Positions 10,886-22,079 of a DNA stretch of 64,000 nucleotides are shown here, piece by piece. Numbering within the stretch: the stretch's first letter is position 1; each line of letters starts with the position of its first letter. Position numbers and translations under genes: made by a program. This stretch comes from Pachyseris speciosa (lineage: Eukaryota > Cnidaria > Anthozoa > Scleractinia > Pachyseridae), in NCBI GenBank assembly GCA_016490735.1, contig JAEMWC010000251.1:744001-808000 (forward strand). The letters run 5' to 3'. The notes under the pieces are model-generated. The model ran no database searches, was not told the origin of the DNA, and saw nothing but the letters and a program-made list of their open reading frames with translations.

Positions 10886-12200
10886 TTCACCGACACTGAT
10901 GTGAATAATTGTTTTAGTATATACCAGACAAGCAGAATAATTAGCGGATCAAAACATTACTTTATGTGTGACGATATACCGAAAAGCGGTCCGAAATTGT
11001 AAAATCTCGCGCGCCGGTTGCTCGGTGGTGAATAGTTATTGATATGTTTTCTTGTCACGTGCCTTGTATTATCTTGGGTTTGACTTGAGCTAATTATGAC
11101 TTGTTTTTCGGTTCCCCAAATTATCCTAAATATACCGTCTGTAACTAAAAATGCCCCTTTTTGATTTCTCTAAATATTAAAGTTGTTGTCAGTAGTAAAA
11201 TAAGGCTATTCTTTAGATCAATAATTATAGGAAAAAGATTTCTTCCTTACCTCGAAGTTGATTTATTATTGTTTTAAAAGGAGAAACTTGTAAAATTAAA
11301 TTTCACATAAGTCGCTGATCAGAATAGATTATCGATTGAATTACGCGCCTATTACAGCGTGATAAATATAAATATCCAGAAATAGTAATCTATACAATCT
11401 GTATCGATATACAATATTAAGAAACGGTAAAAGACGGTAGATGACTGAAAAGCCAAGCCGAATGTAAAGAAATTACACAGAAGAAAAAAACGAACGCAAA
11501 TTTTTCCCCAAAATATATTTACAGTCAAACAGAAGCAGATTTATTGAGGCATTTTTGGTGTTAATTCTAACGAGAAGATATTTCCCGCCAGCAGCGTGTT
11601 TCACGCGACGCCCACACGTTCACGGTTAGCTAGAGGCCTGGGAACGAGTGAACTGGTTTTATCACGTGAGTCTGTGAGTTTCAAGGGGTCAAGATTAGCT
11701 AGATCTTCTTTCAGTAGAGTGATAACAAAAGAAAAGAAGTAGCATCGCAAGTACTGATATGAGAATAGAATAAGAAAAGAAAAGACAAATTTTATTGTTT
11801 TGTTTTTGGTAATTGCACGAGCGGTAGCTTTTATCGTCACTTTACAGGCCCGTAAGTGATCTCCGCCAGCAAATAATGCCCGGATCGCAAACTAAACGTT
11901 AGGGCCTCAAACCCTCAAACAATGACGAGAGCAGTATAAACAACAGGTAAACAAGTTTTAATGGCTGTTCCTTCGCAAAAGCACATGGTTTTTCTAACAC
12001 GTGACCCAGTGTCACAGGCATACCATTACACTTTTCCTCCTTTAAAATAAAATGAATTGTATAAAGAGGGAGATGCGCAGCTATAATACAAGTAAGCAGT
12101 TAGTCCAACTGAGAACTTATCTGATAAAACTCTAAGTGTCCAATGTCTTCAACAAAAGATCGGACCAGTTCCAAAAATCAACAAAGCAAAGATAAGATAA

Positions 12201-13140
12201 CTAAACATAGTCTTTCAAATAACTGGGAGGCTTGACCAAACGTCCAGCTCTTGTGCTCCTAGTCTTGACTGGTTGGGGTCCATTATGGGTTGCAAAACAA
12301 GGGCTGGTCTTTGCTTGGCGTTTCAAAAGTGGTTTGGCTGGCGGTTTGGCTGGCTCATTCGGCTGGTCCTCTTGACCTGGTGTTTTTGGCTTTGACTGTG
12401 GCCTTTGAGGCTTCGCTGGAGTGACTGATTGACACAGAGATGGGAGCTTTACTGCGAGCGCACTTGGTTGAGATGGATAGAACGGTTCTCTGCTCCTGCG
12501 GAGGTGTCTGCGGTTTCTGCGCAAGAGTCTTCCATCTTCTGTTCTCACATTGTAAGACCTTACATCTACTTGCTCCTCTACTTCGGAAATAAACCATTTC
12601 TGACTGCTGTAACAGTTTCTTTTATTTATTATCCTTGTCCACGTTCTTATTCTAATTTATTTGTAAGTAGGTCCACATCATCCTTCGGCTGGCCACTCCA
12701 ACCTACTCAAATAAAGTATGTATGTATGTATGTATGTATGTATGTTTGTTTGTTTGTTAGTTAGTTAGTTAGTTAGTTAGTTTGTTTGTTTGTTTGTTTG
12801 TTTGTTTGTTTGTTTGTATGTATGTATGTATGTATGTATGTATGTATGTACGTACTTTCTACTACTGACTTTCTCGCCTTTCACTACGGGTGGAAGTTCC
12901 GTAGAGTTTGTGTCTAGTGACTGTGATTTCAGCAACAACTCGGCTGTTAGTAACTGAGTTCGGGTGCGTCGCCCAAACATTCGCTGTGCCGGCGAAGAAT
13001 TCATCCCTTCAGTTTGGGTGTTTCTCCAACTCAGTAAGGAGCGGTAGTACTCTACTCCTGACTCCTTGCCTTTCTTGATCAAATTCTTCGCGGTTTTAAT
13101 TGCATTCTCTACTCGCCCATTACTTTGTGGATAGCCTGGG
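12201..13140 (-). pseudogene. Ty3/gypsy integrase C-terminal relic
   Basis: Reading the minus strand from 13140, the translation shows YPQSNGRVENAIK (the region of the catalytic glutamate of retroviral-type integrases), then SWRNTQTEGMNSSPAQRMFG and, past an interruption, LRRNRRHLR and a C-terminal RAGRLVKPP. This order is characteristic of gypsy pol 3' ends. A tetranucleotide microsatellite (12715-12850) interrupts it and frames shift, so it is dead. No LTR was identified. Confidence 0.75.
12715..12850. repeat. Composite TATG/TTTG/TTAG microsatellite
   Basis: Three successive tetranucleotide tracts (TATG, then TTTG and TTAG, then TTTG and TATG) interrupt the gypsy relic. The mirror-like order of tracts suggests growth by slippage with point conversion of the unit. 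Confidence 0.9.
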
Positions 13141-14116
13141 GAGCTGGGTAAATGCTCAGTTCGAGATGATCTTAGGAAGATCTCAAACTAGGTTAGGTAA
13201 TAAGCTACTGGGTTTTGTCAGCCGCACATTGTGTTGATCATGGAAGTAATCCTGCACAGTTCTCCTTGGTTCTGGGTCAGTCACAATGTGCCTCTTGAAT
13301 CACGCGAAATTTTAAGGCAAACTTAAGCTGAGACCAGGCTCTATTTTCGTTTCTATTGTAAACCTTTACCGCAGGAAAGGCGAAACGAAAATTGTAGCGA
13401 GAGATAAGAGACAATAAGAGGACATAAGAACGATGCTTTAATTGGGCCTGACCGCAGGTTAAGGGAAACGTTGCTCTATCAGGAATAGCAGGAATAGCAG
13501 GAATAGGTCATTTAAGGACGATGATTGATCATTTATTTCCAGATTTCTGGTCATTTAGGTAACACGTTACTGATGTTAAAAGTGAAATAAAAGAAAAACT
13601 TGGGATATCACCGATTTCGTTTCGGAGATAACTTGAGCGTGAACTTGACCACCACAAATTGAAGAAAAGGCCGCCCTTAGTTTAGATGGCTTTTATAGTT
13701 GTTACATGCAGGGAAAATATTGAACTGAATCCCTCATCCCTGTAAACGAGAATTCCTTAGTATAGCATGCTTTCAACCGATCACATCATTCGTGACAAAG
13801 TAAATCTCTAAGATGGACATTTATAAACCCCGCACAGCCACGGGTATAGACAGCATTTACAGTACTTTTTCATAAAATGCACAAAATCGTATAGAAAGTG
13901 AACTATCACAAGAAAACCAGAGTTAAGTCAGTATAAAAAACGACCGGCGTCATGTTTGTCTACAATTTTTCCTCAGCTCCCGCGCTTAATGTATGACGTG
14001 GCGTGACATTATAACACAGATTTAGTGCGCAGTATGAATATGCAATAATCAGTCAGCGCAAACGTCCTCAAGCACTGGTTTAGTTAAATCAACCTCTTAA
14101 TCAGCTAATGAATAAA

Positions 14117-14150
<34 letters not shown>
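13141..14150. other. Non-coding stretch upstream of the Penelope element
   Basis: No coherent frame or RNA seen. There is a short GGAATAGCA tandem at about 13480-13506. The last 50 bases (CTGCGTCGGGG region) match, inverted, the flank of the second Penelope relic near 35690-35720, so the element's end probably extends left of 14153. Confidence 0.5.
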
Positions 14151-14152
<2 letters not shown>

Positions 14153-14153
<1 letters not shown>

Positions 14154-14630
14154 GGATTCGATTAGCTGACGTTTCGAGCGTTAGCCCTTCGTCGGAGCGA
14201 ATCGAGGAATTGTGGGTTGTGTGTGGTTTATATACAGAAAATGGAGCTACGCTATTGGTGGTAACATGGTAATGTGAAAAACAGGAATAAATTAATTGAA
14301 TGAAAAGCGCTCGTTGATACCGTGGGGATTAAGAGTGCCAATTTCAAAGATCAGTTTTTGCTCGAGATTTTTACGGCTTTCCGTGGTACCTTGATGTAGG
14401 GAAAGGCCGGAGATCGACATGTGTTGTTTGGAATGGTTAGGGAGATTAAAATGCCGAGCAACAGGTTTGGATGCGTCTTTGTCATCTTTCTCAACATCAC
14501 GAAGATGTTGTCGGAATCGGTCACCTAGTCGTCTTCCTGTTTCGCCGATGTATAACTTTTTGCACAATGTGCAGGTTATGCAATAGATAACATTTGCGGA
14601 GGTACACGTGAAACGATCAGTGATCTTAAC
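14153..14630 (-). repeat. Left inverted arm of Penelope element
   Basis: The exact inverse of the element's own 3' end: it contains an inverse copy of the GIY-YIG coding sequence (open frame 14292-14753 on the minus strand, the last part of which runs into the RT region) and of the 3' untranslated region. It joins the RT coding region abruptly at 14630/14631. Confidence 0.9.
14155..14203 (-). ncRNA. Penelope-type hammerhead-like motif (left arm)
   Basis: On the minus strand: stem I arm GATTCG, core CCGACGA, a GGGC/GCTC stem II, GAAAC, a GTC cleavage-type triplet, then CGAATC closing stem I. Stem III is minimal, as reported for hammerheads of Penelope-like elements. The core has C where the consensus CUGANGA has U, and an extra A precedes stem II, so activity is doubtful. 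Confidence 0.55.
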
Positions 14631-16415
14631 GCCGACAAAGGCGGCGCGGTAGTTGTTTGGCGGTCCGACCTTTACAGAGAAGAAGCTTTGCGGCAACTTT
14701 CTGACACCTCCTTTTATGCTAAAGTCGAGAAAGATCTCACTTCCACCAACCAAAAAATTGTCAAAGACACGATTCAGGACCTAATAGTCAAACAAGAATT
14801 GCCGGCTACCGCTACTAATCTCATCATCACTACTCCGAGAACCTCGTGCATTTACTTTTTCCCCAAAATCCACAAACCCAACAACCCGGGTCGACCTATC
14901 GTTTCTGCCTGTAGTTGCCCTACCGAACTCATTTCTAGCTATTTAGACAAGATTATGGCGCCCATCGTCAAATCTTTGCCATCTTACATTAAAGACAGTC
15001 AACACGCACTTGAAATTTTCCGCGATTTCAATTTCACCGGCGAAGACAAACTAATTTTCACTATGGATATTACGTCTCTATACACTGTCATTCCAAACGG
15101 CGAAGGTCTTCAAGCACTTAAGTATTTTTTCGATCAACGCACCGTCAAGGAACCAAGCTCGGAAACGCTACTCCGCCTAGCTGAACTAGTTTTAACACTT
15201 AACTGTTTTTCTTTCGCTGACAACTATTACAAGCAAATTAATGGTGTAGCGATGGGCACAAAAATGGACCTAGCTACGCCAATCTTTTTGTAGGTTACGT
15301 CGAGTACCAATTCTTCAGTCAGTACAACGGCCCTAAACCTGAACTCTACGGTCGCTACATTGACGACTGTATCGGCGCAATTTCGTCTAGCAAGGGGGAA
15401 ATCAATCAATTTATAACCGCCGTTAATTCCTTTCATCCGGCTCTAAATATACCTGGGAAATTTCGGAAACTTCCCTGGCCTTTCTTGATATCAAAGTTTT
15501 TATCAGCGGCAACGGTTTATGTACCAGTGTGCACTACAAACCCACCGATTCTCACAGTTATTTGTTGTATTCATCTTCACATCCATCTCATGTCAAAAAC
15601 GCCATTCCCTATTCTCAATTTCTTAGACTTCGACGTCTATGTAGTGATGACTCTGATTTTTCCAACAAATCAGAGGAAATTTGCCATTTTTTCGAGAAAC
15701 GCGGCTATCCTGATTCTGTGGTTCAATCGGGCCATAACCGCGCTCAGCAGATTGATCAACAGTCAGCACTACAGACGTCACAAAAGGAAAAGAATGACAG
15801 AATTCCATTCACCCTCACATTTCACCCGCATAATAACCCAGTTAAAGCCATCATTCTTAATAACTTTAAGATACTGCAAAATGATCCAGAAACTGCTAGA
15901 ACCTTTTCGGAACCACCGCTGATTTCATTCAAACGCGACAAAATGTAGGTAACTTTCTAGTTAAAAGCGCATTCAAAACAACTCAACAACCTGGCACTTT
16001 TAAATGCGCGCGCTCGCGATGCAAAACTTGTCCTTTCATTCAAAACACTGACAAAATATCGGGCCCCAAGCGATCTGTTAAGATCACTGATCGTTTCACG
16101 TGTACCTCCGCAAATGTTATCTATTGCATAACCTGCACATTGTGCAAAAAGTTATACATCGGCGAAACAGGAAGACGACTAGGTGACCGATTCCGACAAC
16201 ATCTTCGTGATGTTGAGAAAGATGACAAAGACGCATCCAAACCTGTTGCTCGGCATTTTAATCTCCCTAACCATTCCAAACAACACATGTCGATCTCCGG
16301 CCTTTCCCTACATCAAGGTACCACGGAAAGCCGTAAAAATCTCGAGCAAAAACTGATCTTTGAAATTGGCACTCTTAATCCCCACGGTATCAACGAGCGC
16401 TTTTCATTCAATTAA
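14631..16415 (+). pseudogene. Penelope-like reverse transcriptase/GIY-YIG polyprotein
   Basis: The 14631 region begins ADKGGAVVVW, the usual Penelope RT start. It continues through GRPIVSACSCPTE, FTMDITSLYT (RT motif with catalytic Asp) and NGVAMGTKM, then in another frame RYIDDCIG (the YxDD catalytic motif) and later LLYSSSHPSHVKNAIPYSQ. The C-terminal GIY-YIG domain lies in a third frame. The frame changes near 15270, 15480 and 15945, so no full-length protein is made from this copy. Penelope-like elements use this RT and endonuclease for target-primed retrotransposition; they are a separate lineage from LINE and LTR elements. Confidence 0.85.
16080..16415 (+). CDS. GIY-YIG endonuclease domain of the Penelope element
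   Basis: The translation reads VIYCITCTLCKKLYIGETG then RRLGDRFRQH, the GIY-YIG nuclease signature (the I-Y-C and L-Y-I-G strands, followed by the conserved Arg helix), with two preceding C-x-x-C type cysteines and a conserved Glu further on in NLEQKLIFEIG. It is open to its stop at 16415. The same frame exists inverted in the left arm. Confidence 0.85.
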   Translation, partial: KITDRFTCTSANVIYCITCTLCKKLYIGETGRRLGDRFRQHLRDVEKDDKDASKPVARHFNLPNHSKQHMSISGLSLHQGTTESRKNLEQKLIFEIGTLNPHGINERFSFN

Positions 16416-16503
16416 TTTATTCCTGTTTTTCACATTACCATGTTACCACCAATAGCGTAGCTCCATTTTCTGTATATAAACCACACACAACCCACAATTC
16501 CTC

Positions 16504-16552
16504 GATTCGCTCCGACGAAGGGCTAACGCTCGAAACGTCAGCTAATCGAATC
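16504..16552 (+). ncRNA. Penelope-type hammerhead-like motif (right arm)
   Basis: Same motif as in the left arm, in the sense orientation just downstream of the endonuclease stop: GATTCG stem I, CCGACGA core, GGGC-TAAC-GCTC stem II, GAAACGTC with the presumptive cleavage site after GTC (16540), AGC and CGAATC closing stem I with a bulge. A core U-to-C difference from consensus is present in both arms. Position in the 3' UTR fits known Penelope hammerheads. Confidence 0.6.
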
Positions 16553-16760
16553 CCTGTACGGTGGTCAATTTACATTATAAACTCCGTTGATTAACCAAAT
16601 TTTCGTGTTTCTTAATCAGCTAGATTACCTTAAATATTCAATTTTTGCGTTATTTCGTGCAAATGACATTAGATATTTTAACTACTTTTGTATCTGATGG
16701 CCGAAAATAATCAGAGAACTGACTCGTAAAACTAAGATGCGGCACCACAACATGTTCCAG

Positions 16761-17637
16761 TTCTAACCTCCTTCATTACCTTGATTCTCACACGGAAAAT
16801 GAAAGAACTAACGACGGTAAAGTCTTTAATGTTTCTCGTATTATCATGCACCCTAGATGGAGTAGGAGAACTTTCAGAAATGACGTGGTGCTGTTGAAGT
16901 TGTCGCGTTCAGCTACTCTGGGCTCCAAAATCAACACCATCTGCCTGCCATTTCAAGGCTCACGTGTCCCCGGCCTAAGGAACGACGTGTTACGCTACCG
17001 GTAAGCGTTTGGATGTGTTTCTAAGATTTCACTGACCAAAGTTTTCGTGTGATCATTTGCTTGCTTAATGGTTTCGTTCCTCGATAAGCTAAAATGGCAT
17101 TCATTGGATGTTTTAAAATGCATTTTCCTTCACCAATCATTTAGGAGCATTGGTTTGAACACAAAGGTCAGTGACATCATAATTTGGTTTGATCATTCAA
17201 GTGAGTGTGGACTTGGAATGGGCTGTTGGGTGTCACATTTCAATATTTATTTATGTACTTACTTATTTTTGTTTATTATTTGTATTTTTTTTACTTGTTT
17301 TTTTACCATTTTGTGACCAGGATGTGGCCGAATCAGTCCAAACACAGGCGATCTAGCGACAAAACTCAAGCAAGCCAAGGCACCAGTGGCGAGTCACATC
17401 CAATCCGTGAAGACCAATGGACCATTTGTTCACGAACCCTCCATGGTGTGCGTAGGAGGCCAAGGGAGCAGTGTTTGTAATGGTGACAGTGGAGGCCCTT
17501 ATCGTGTTTGGAGGGTGGGCGATGGGTGGTTCGTGGTGCGACCTCATGGGTGACCGGCTTAACGTGTCCTGGAGATACGTACTCTGTGTACGCGCGTGTC
17601 AGCTCTTACGTGGACTGGATTAATAGTTACGTGCAAG
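16761..17637 (+). pseudogene. Chymotrypsin/trypsin-like serine protease, two exons with frame breaks
   Basis: Exon 1 (about 16761-17000, donor GTAAGC) contains RNDVVLLKLS, with the catalytic Asp, and NTICLPF. Exon 2 (17321-17637, acceptor CCAG, donor GTGAGT) contains GRIS, MVCVGGQGSSVCNGDSGGP with the catalytic Ser, and YARVSSYVDWINSYV, the usual C-terminal helix. Two frame changes break it: one in exon 1 after SRVPG, the other in exon 2 after WFVV; a Trp expected before GRIS is Cys. The exon with the catalytic His is not in the window; the Penelope element lies directly upstream. The family are secreted digestive or venom-type peptidases. Exon 2 ends in phase 1, compatible with the linker exons that follow. 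Confidence 0.75.
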
Positions 17638-18348
17638 GTGAGTGTGTTTAGGTCTTTGAATACATCACGTGTCCTTAGCTGGTAACTGTCTCCTATTGAT
17701 CGAGTGCAACGAGACAGAACCGAGCGGAATTGAGTCCCCATAACCCATCCAAACATAATTTGCATAAAAATCGATCGAAACGCCATGCTAGAGTTCTCGT
17801 CCAACAAAGGCATAAAATACATCATCACTGTTTCTTTCATTGCGTGAACGTCACGCATGAACATTTAGATCGTACCAGGATCCAGCAATAGGCACAGTAA
17901 TAGGCTATCTTTGCAGTCTGTTTAGTTATCTTGTGCAGTATTTGACGTATGGACTTCCACCTGTTTGTTTATAACATGGAAATTATAGTGCACCCAACGG
18001 CAAAATATCTTTTTTCCTGACGTAAATCTTTGCACCTGTCACAATAACATTTCGCCTTTATTTCCAGTTGTGGACATTTCTGTGGGCTTCAAAATGTACG
18101 AAACACGAAGCATCATTTTGTACACGACCGAGTTAGAGGGGGCTTGGGTATATTCTCGATTTGACGTCACAAACTGCTTTGCATGCAAGTTTACAAAGAC
18201 TTAATGCAATGTAAATCAGTTTGTGACGTTAAATCGAGTTTAGACCAAAGCCCTTTCTGATTCGGTCGTGGGACAGACGATGGCCAGATTTTGCAACTTT
18301 TACAGCCTGTGATTTCGAAATTAACAATTGTCTGCGAATTCTTTGTAG
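17638..18348 (+). other. Intron-like sequence between protease and linker exons
   Basis: Part of it (about 17640-17880) recurs inverted near 48920-49149. No open coding sequence is convincing. The donor after exon 2 and the acceptor at 18348 make it a probable intron. Confidence 0.5.
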
Positions 18349-18378
18349 GTGGCGGAGGAGGAGTTGGAGTAACTGGAA
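18349..18378 (+). CDS. 30-nt Gly-rich linker exon 1
   Basis: Bounded by a TTCTTTGTAG acceptor and a GT donor (GTAACT), phase 1 at both ends. With one carried base it encodes roughly GGGGGVGVTG. The same cassette recurs at 18767 and, inverted, at 48412, always 30 nt. It would form a flexible linker between the protease and ShKT domains. Confidence 0.55.
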
Positions 18379-18766
18379 GTAACTGATTGAATTTATTGAA
18401 AAGGATTGGTTTCTTGTTAATAATATTACGGTTGTTGTTGCTGTTGTTCTTGTATGCACGACATAGACTACTAATACCTATGAGTTCAAAGCATTTACTA
18501 AACAATCAAAAATGTTTAAAAACGACTCGCACCCAGTCCATCACATTAGAGAGACTGCCTGGTAATCCTGGATTTAAATCACTTACTAAACGCTGTTATT
18601 ATATAAACATCAATAAAATACCAGGTGAGCTTTAGCGCGAAAACATGATATGTTCACACGTGAAAAGATCACCGTTGCTATGGGTCTTCAGTTGCTTGTT
18701 TATAGCATGAAAAATAACAAATATCTGGGAGTTCGAAGTTAACAATTGTCTGTGAATTCTTTGTAG

Positions 18767-18796
18767 CTGGTGGAAAAGCAGTTGGAGTAGGCGGAA
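18767..18796 (+). CDS. 30-nt Gly-rich linker exon 2
   Basis: Acceptor TTTGTAG, donor GTAAGT (consensus), 30 nt, phase 1-1. It encodes about AGGKAVGVGG. Exon and flanking intron are a tandem copy of the 18290-18500 region, so the linker has been duplicated together with its surroundings. Confidence 0.6.
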
Positions 18797-19507
18797 GTAA
18801 GTGATTGAATTTAGTGAACAGGATTGGTTTATTGACAATATTGTTACCGTTGTTGTTTACGGTTGTTGTTGCTGTTGTACTTAATTGTATGGACGGGATA
18901 AACTACTAATACCTAGAGAGTTCAAACCATTTACTAAGCTAAAATATTAAAGAAGGACTCGCAGCTAGTCTTCCTCATTAGACATTAGACACATTAGACA
19001 TTAGACTCATTAGACGCATTAGCCTGGTAATCCTGGGTACAAATCATTTATTAAACACTATTATTATGTAAACACCAATGAAATAACAGGTGAGCTTTCG
19101 CGCGAAAACATGATATCTTTAAACGTGAAAAGACCACCGTTTTTATGGTTACATAATAAGTCGCTCCTTTAGCAGCAAAAGTGCTAGTGCTTGCAAGTGC
19201 TTGCTATTTCATTGATGTTTACGTAATAAATAGAACATGGTCGCTTCGAAAAACGAAATTTCTCTTTTCGCGTTGAAAATATTTCATTCGTTCGCTGCGC
19301 TCAATCTTGATATATTTTTGAATACTCGAAGAGAAATTTCGTATCTCCGCCCGGCTATGAAATATCCTCTATTTCTTTTACAGAAACACCCTCACTTGAG
19401 CAATCAAGCTGGGCAGACTACTGACATTGCTAGGTTCGAGACATTAAATTATAATAGAAAGCAGGATTAAGAGAAACCTAATGTTGATCACTTTTCTTGT
19501 AATTCAG

Positions 19508-19615
19508 ATTGCAAGGACACATGGATGGAGTTCTTGTGCAAGCTTTACAAAGTGTTTTTCGGGTGCAGTACGCCTAAAGCCCAACTTAACTGTGAAAAGA
19601 CCTGCAATTTGTGCT
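19508..19615 (+). CDS. ShKT-domain exon (copy B)
   Basis: A 108-nt phase 1-1 exon, acceptor AATTCAG, donor GTAAGT. It starts DCKDTWMEFLCKLYK and ends EKTCNLC, with the six ShKT cysteines kept. It lies in the right order and orientation after the protease and linker exons, so this locus shows the protease-linker-ShKT arrangement directly. The upstream protease frame breaks mean the locus may not yield protein. Confidence 0.7.
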
Positions 19616-20267
19616 GTAAGTTTCATTTAAAACATTTTTCATATTGTTAACCAATCTATGCATTTGTCAAAATTGTTTTATTTTTCTTTTTAGCACAATG
19701 AACCACAGTTTCTTTGTAGTTCTTTTAAATGACATCCACCCTCACAGCTATCAAAAGGTGTCAGATTTTTCCCAAAAAATTTTTCAAAAGAATTTTCTCC
19801 ACTGAAAATAAATATCTTAAGTTCTCGAACAGACAAAAAAAGTCTTTCTAGGAAAGTCACCTCCTGTGTCTCTGTTTTCGGTCTTGACAATATTTTTTTA
19901 ATTGAAATCTGCCCTCACATGCAGCCATCAAAAGGCGTCCGATTTTTCACTTAACTATTTCCTAAAGAATGTTGCTCCAGTGAAAATAAATACCTTACGT
20001 TTTCGAAGAGGCAAAAATTTAGCCTGTCTGGGAAAGTTACCTGCCGCGGCTCTGTTCTCGCTCTTGATGGTATTAGCCGGCCAAAAAATCCGATTCATAC
20101 GAACCGGTAGGATATCGATAAGCCGGAGGAAACGGCGCGATTGTTACATGTGGATATACGTGATACTGAAGGCTAAAGACGTAGTTTTGCATAAAGATCC
20201 TCGAATTGGCGACAATGATTTTTCCTAATGGTATTCACGTGATGTGTTACTTATTTCTATTTTTCAG

Positions 20268-20326
20268 AAACAGCGAAGCAAGGGTTTGACTTCAGTGACA
20301 TGAAGATGGACCAGATAATTAGATAA
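20268..20326 (+). CDS. Terminal exon of protease/ShKT gene (copy B)
   Basis: Acceptor TTTTTCAG; short acidic tail containing AKQGFDFSDMKMD; stop TAA at 20324-20326. The downstream polyadenylation hexamer seen in copy A is altered here to AATAAG. Confidence 0.55.
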
Positions 20327-20532
20327 TGGAGTAGATAATTGTAAAAGCAGATAATAAGATAACGGAGGGATAAAATAAGCCACTTAAGAGTCACAGACTA
20401 CGGACGAGGTCTTTTGAATGTAACAACATCATATCTGATGGTCTGTTTAGTTCTCCTTTTCCTCTCCTTTTTCCTGTCTGGAAAAGAGACCCCACGATGC
20501 AAGGTTGGGGCGCCAGCCATTGTTTGCCTTAC

Positions 20533-20948
20533 TCACTATCACCATCACCACCACCACCACCACCACCACCATCACCATCATCATCATCACCATCATCATC
20601 ATCACCATCACCATCACCATCACCACCACCACCATTATCACCATCACCATCACCATCACCATCACCATCACCATCACCATCACCACCACCACCACCATCA
20701 TCACCACCACCATCATCATCACCATCATCATCACCATCATCATCATCATCATCACCATCATCATCATCACCATCACCACCACCACCACCACCACCACCAT
20801 CATCACCATCACCATCACCATCACCATCACCATCACCATCACCATCACCACCACCACCACCATCATCACCACCACCATCATCATCACCATCATCATCACC
20901 ACCACCACCATCATCATCACCATCATCACCATCAACACCATCACCACC

Positions 20949-21001
<53 letters not shown>

Positions 21002-21200
21002 TACCATCACCATCAACACCACCGCCACCATCATCACCATCACCATCACCATCATCACCACCACAACCACCACCACCATCATCACCATCATCATCACCAT
21101 TACCACCACCACCACCATTATCATCACCATCATCATTATCATCATCATCATCATCATCATTGTCATCATCATCGCCATCACCATAATCGTCACGTCATGG
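20533..21200. repeat. Very long CAY microsatellite (copy B)
   Basis: About 670 bp of CAC and CAT triplets with few other codons. It keeps several frames open (poly-His, Ser/Pro, Ile/Thr, and Met/Val on the other strand), none of which is a gene. Internal blocks of about 250 bp are themselves repeated, showing block duplication as well as slippage. Confidence 0.95.
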
Positions 21201-22079
21201 TAATCAATGACATAAATTCATCAGATCAGCGTGATGAAGTTTGGGCTGATACAGGTATCGTCTAGATCCACAGTTAAAAAGGAGGCTAGAAGTCATGTGA
21301 GGTTTACATAATGTACTTAGTGTTCATAGTGTTTTAAAGAAGCAATGAAAACGTACTTGTTCAAGAAAGCAATTGCTTGTTGCAGCTAATAGAGCCTCTA
21401 TTGGCATGACCACTCAAGAACTTTAGTTTTTTTAATTGTTTTCTTTTTTCCAGATTTATTTATAATTTATATTTCAAGAAAGGTTTAATGTATTTGTATA
21501 TATCTATATCACAGATTTTAGGCTTTTAATAATTAAGAATCTATGTAAAAAAATTAATTTTTTTTTCAGGCTTTATTTTCAATATATACTGCTCTAGTAT
21601 TGGTCATAACTTCGATGGTCATTCACATATTCGTTCTTTAATCCGCAATTAAAACATTTTATTTTCATATACTTATTCTCATATCATCATCATCATCATT
21701 ATTATCATCATCATCATTTCAGAACTGGCGAAATTGAAAAAGGAACCATTTTTAATAAGCGGATCACTGAAAAAAAGACCCCCACTCAAACAGAGAATAG
21801 TGTTTGGGGCGTAGGACTGATTTGTATTGGTTAAGATTAAGCAGTGGCTTGAAAACAGTTTGCTTTCTGTTATTGTTATATATCTAGTATCACTATCTGT
21901 TAACAATCACTACGTTATATAAACCTAACAAGGCGTCCAACCTCCTTCTGAACTATGGATCCTAGAATCTACTGCTGATAAGCATGCGTATAAGGATCCA
22001 CTTCGCGTGGCGTTTGTCTCGGCTGACGTCAGCTCAGTTTACTAAGAAAGTATCTCAGTATCATCATAAAAGATTACCA

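Larger units (their letters stand above)
6310..12130. repeat. Segmental duplication, copy A
   Basis: This block is colinear with 19140-32170 (copy B) once two LINE insertions in B are removed. Landmarks shared in order are GGTTACATAATAA, the ShKT exon, the terminal exon, the CAY microsatellite, the LINE tail, a GTGGTGGATATTTA hairpin and a final block at CACGTTCACGGTTAGC. Divergence of several percent plus indels makes it old. Copy A lacks the upstream protease exons and linker exons. Confidence 0.8.
16077..16554 (+). repeat. Right inverted arm of Penelope element
   Basis: Pairs with 14153-14630 across 478 bp with essentially no visible mismatch in the stretches compared, which implies recent formation or gene conversion between arms. 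Confidence 0.9.
14153..16610 (+). mobile_element. Penelope-like retroelement with inverted terminal arms
   Basis: A central reverse transcriptase plus GIY-YIG endonuclease coding region is flanked by 478-bp arms in inverse orientation (14153-14630 and 16077-16554). Inverted or tandem partial copies (pseudo-LTRs) are a known feature of Penelope-like elements. The right side continues to about 16610 by comparison with the relic at 35640-35690. The coding region is frame-broken. The element sits immediately upstream of the truncated trypsin exons, so its arrival may have removed the 5' part of that gene. Confidence 0.85.

Noticed and set aside
18067..18205. Further protease exon after 17637
   Set aside because: A pyrimidine-rich acceptor is present at 18066, but the downstream frame has no conserved motif and no counterpart support, so I left it as intron.
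20414..21265. Long open frames encoding poly-His, Ser/Pro, Thr/Ile and Met/Val proteins
   Set aside because: They are produced by CAC/CAT triplet repeats, are open on both strands and in several frames, and change length between duplicated copies.
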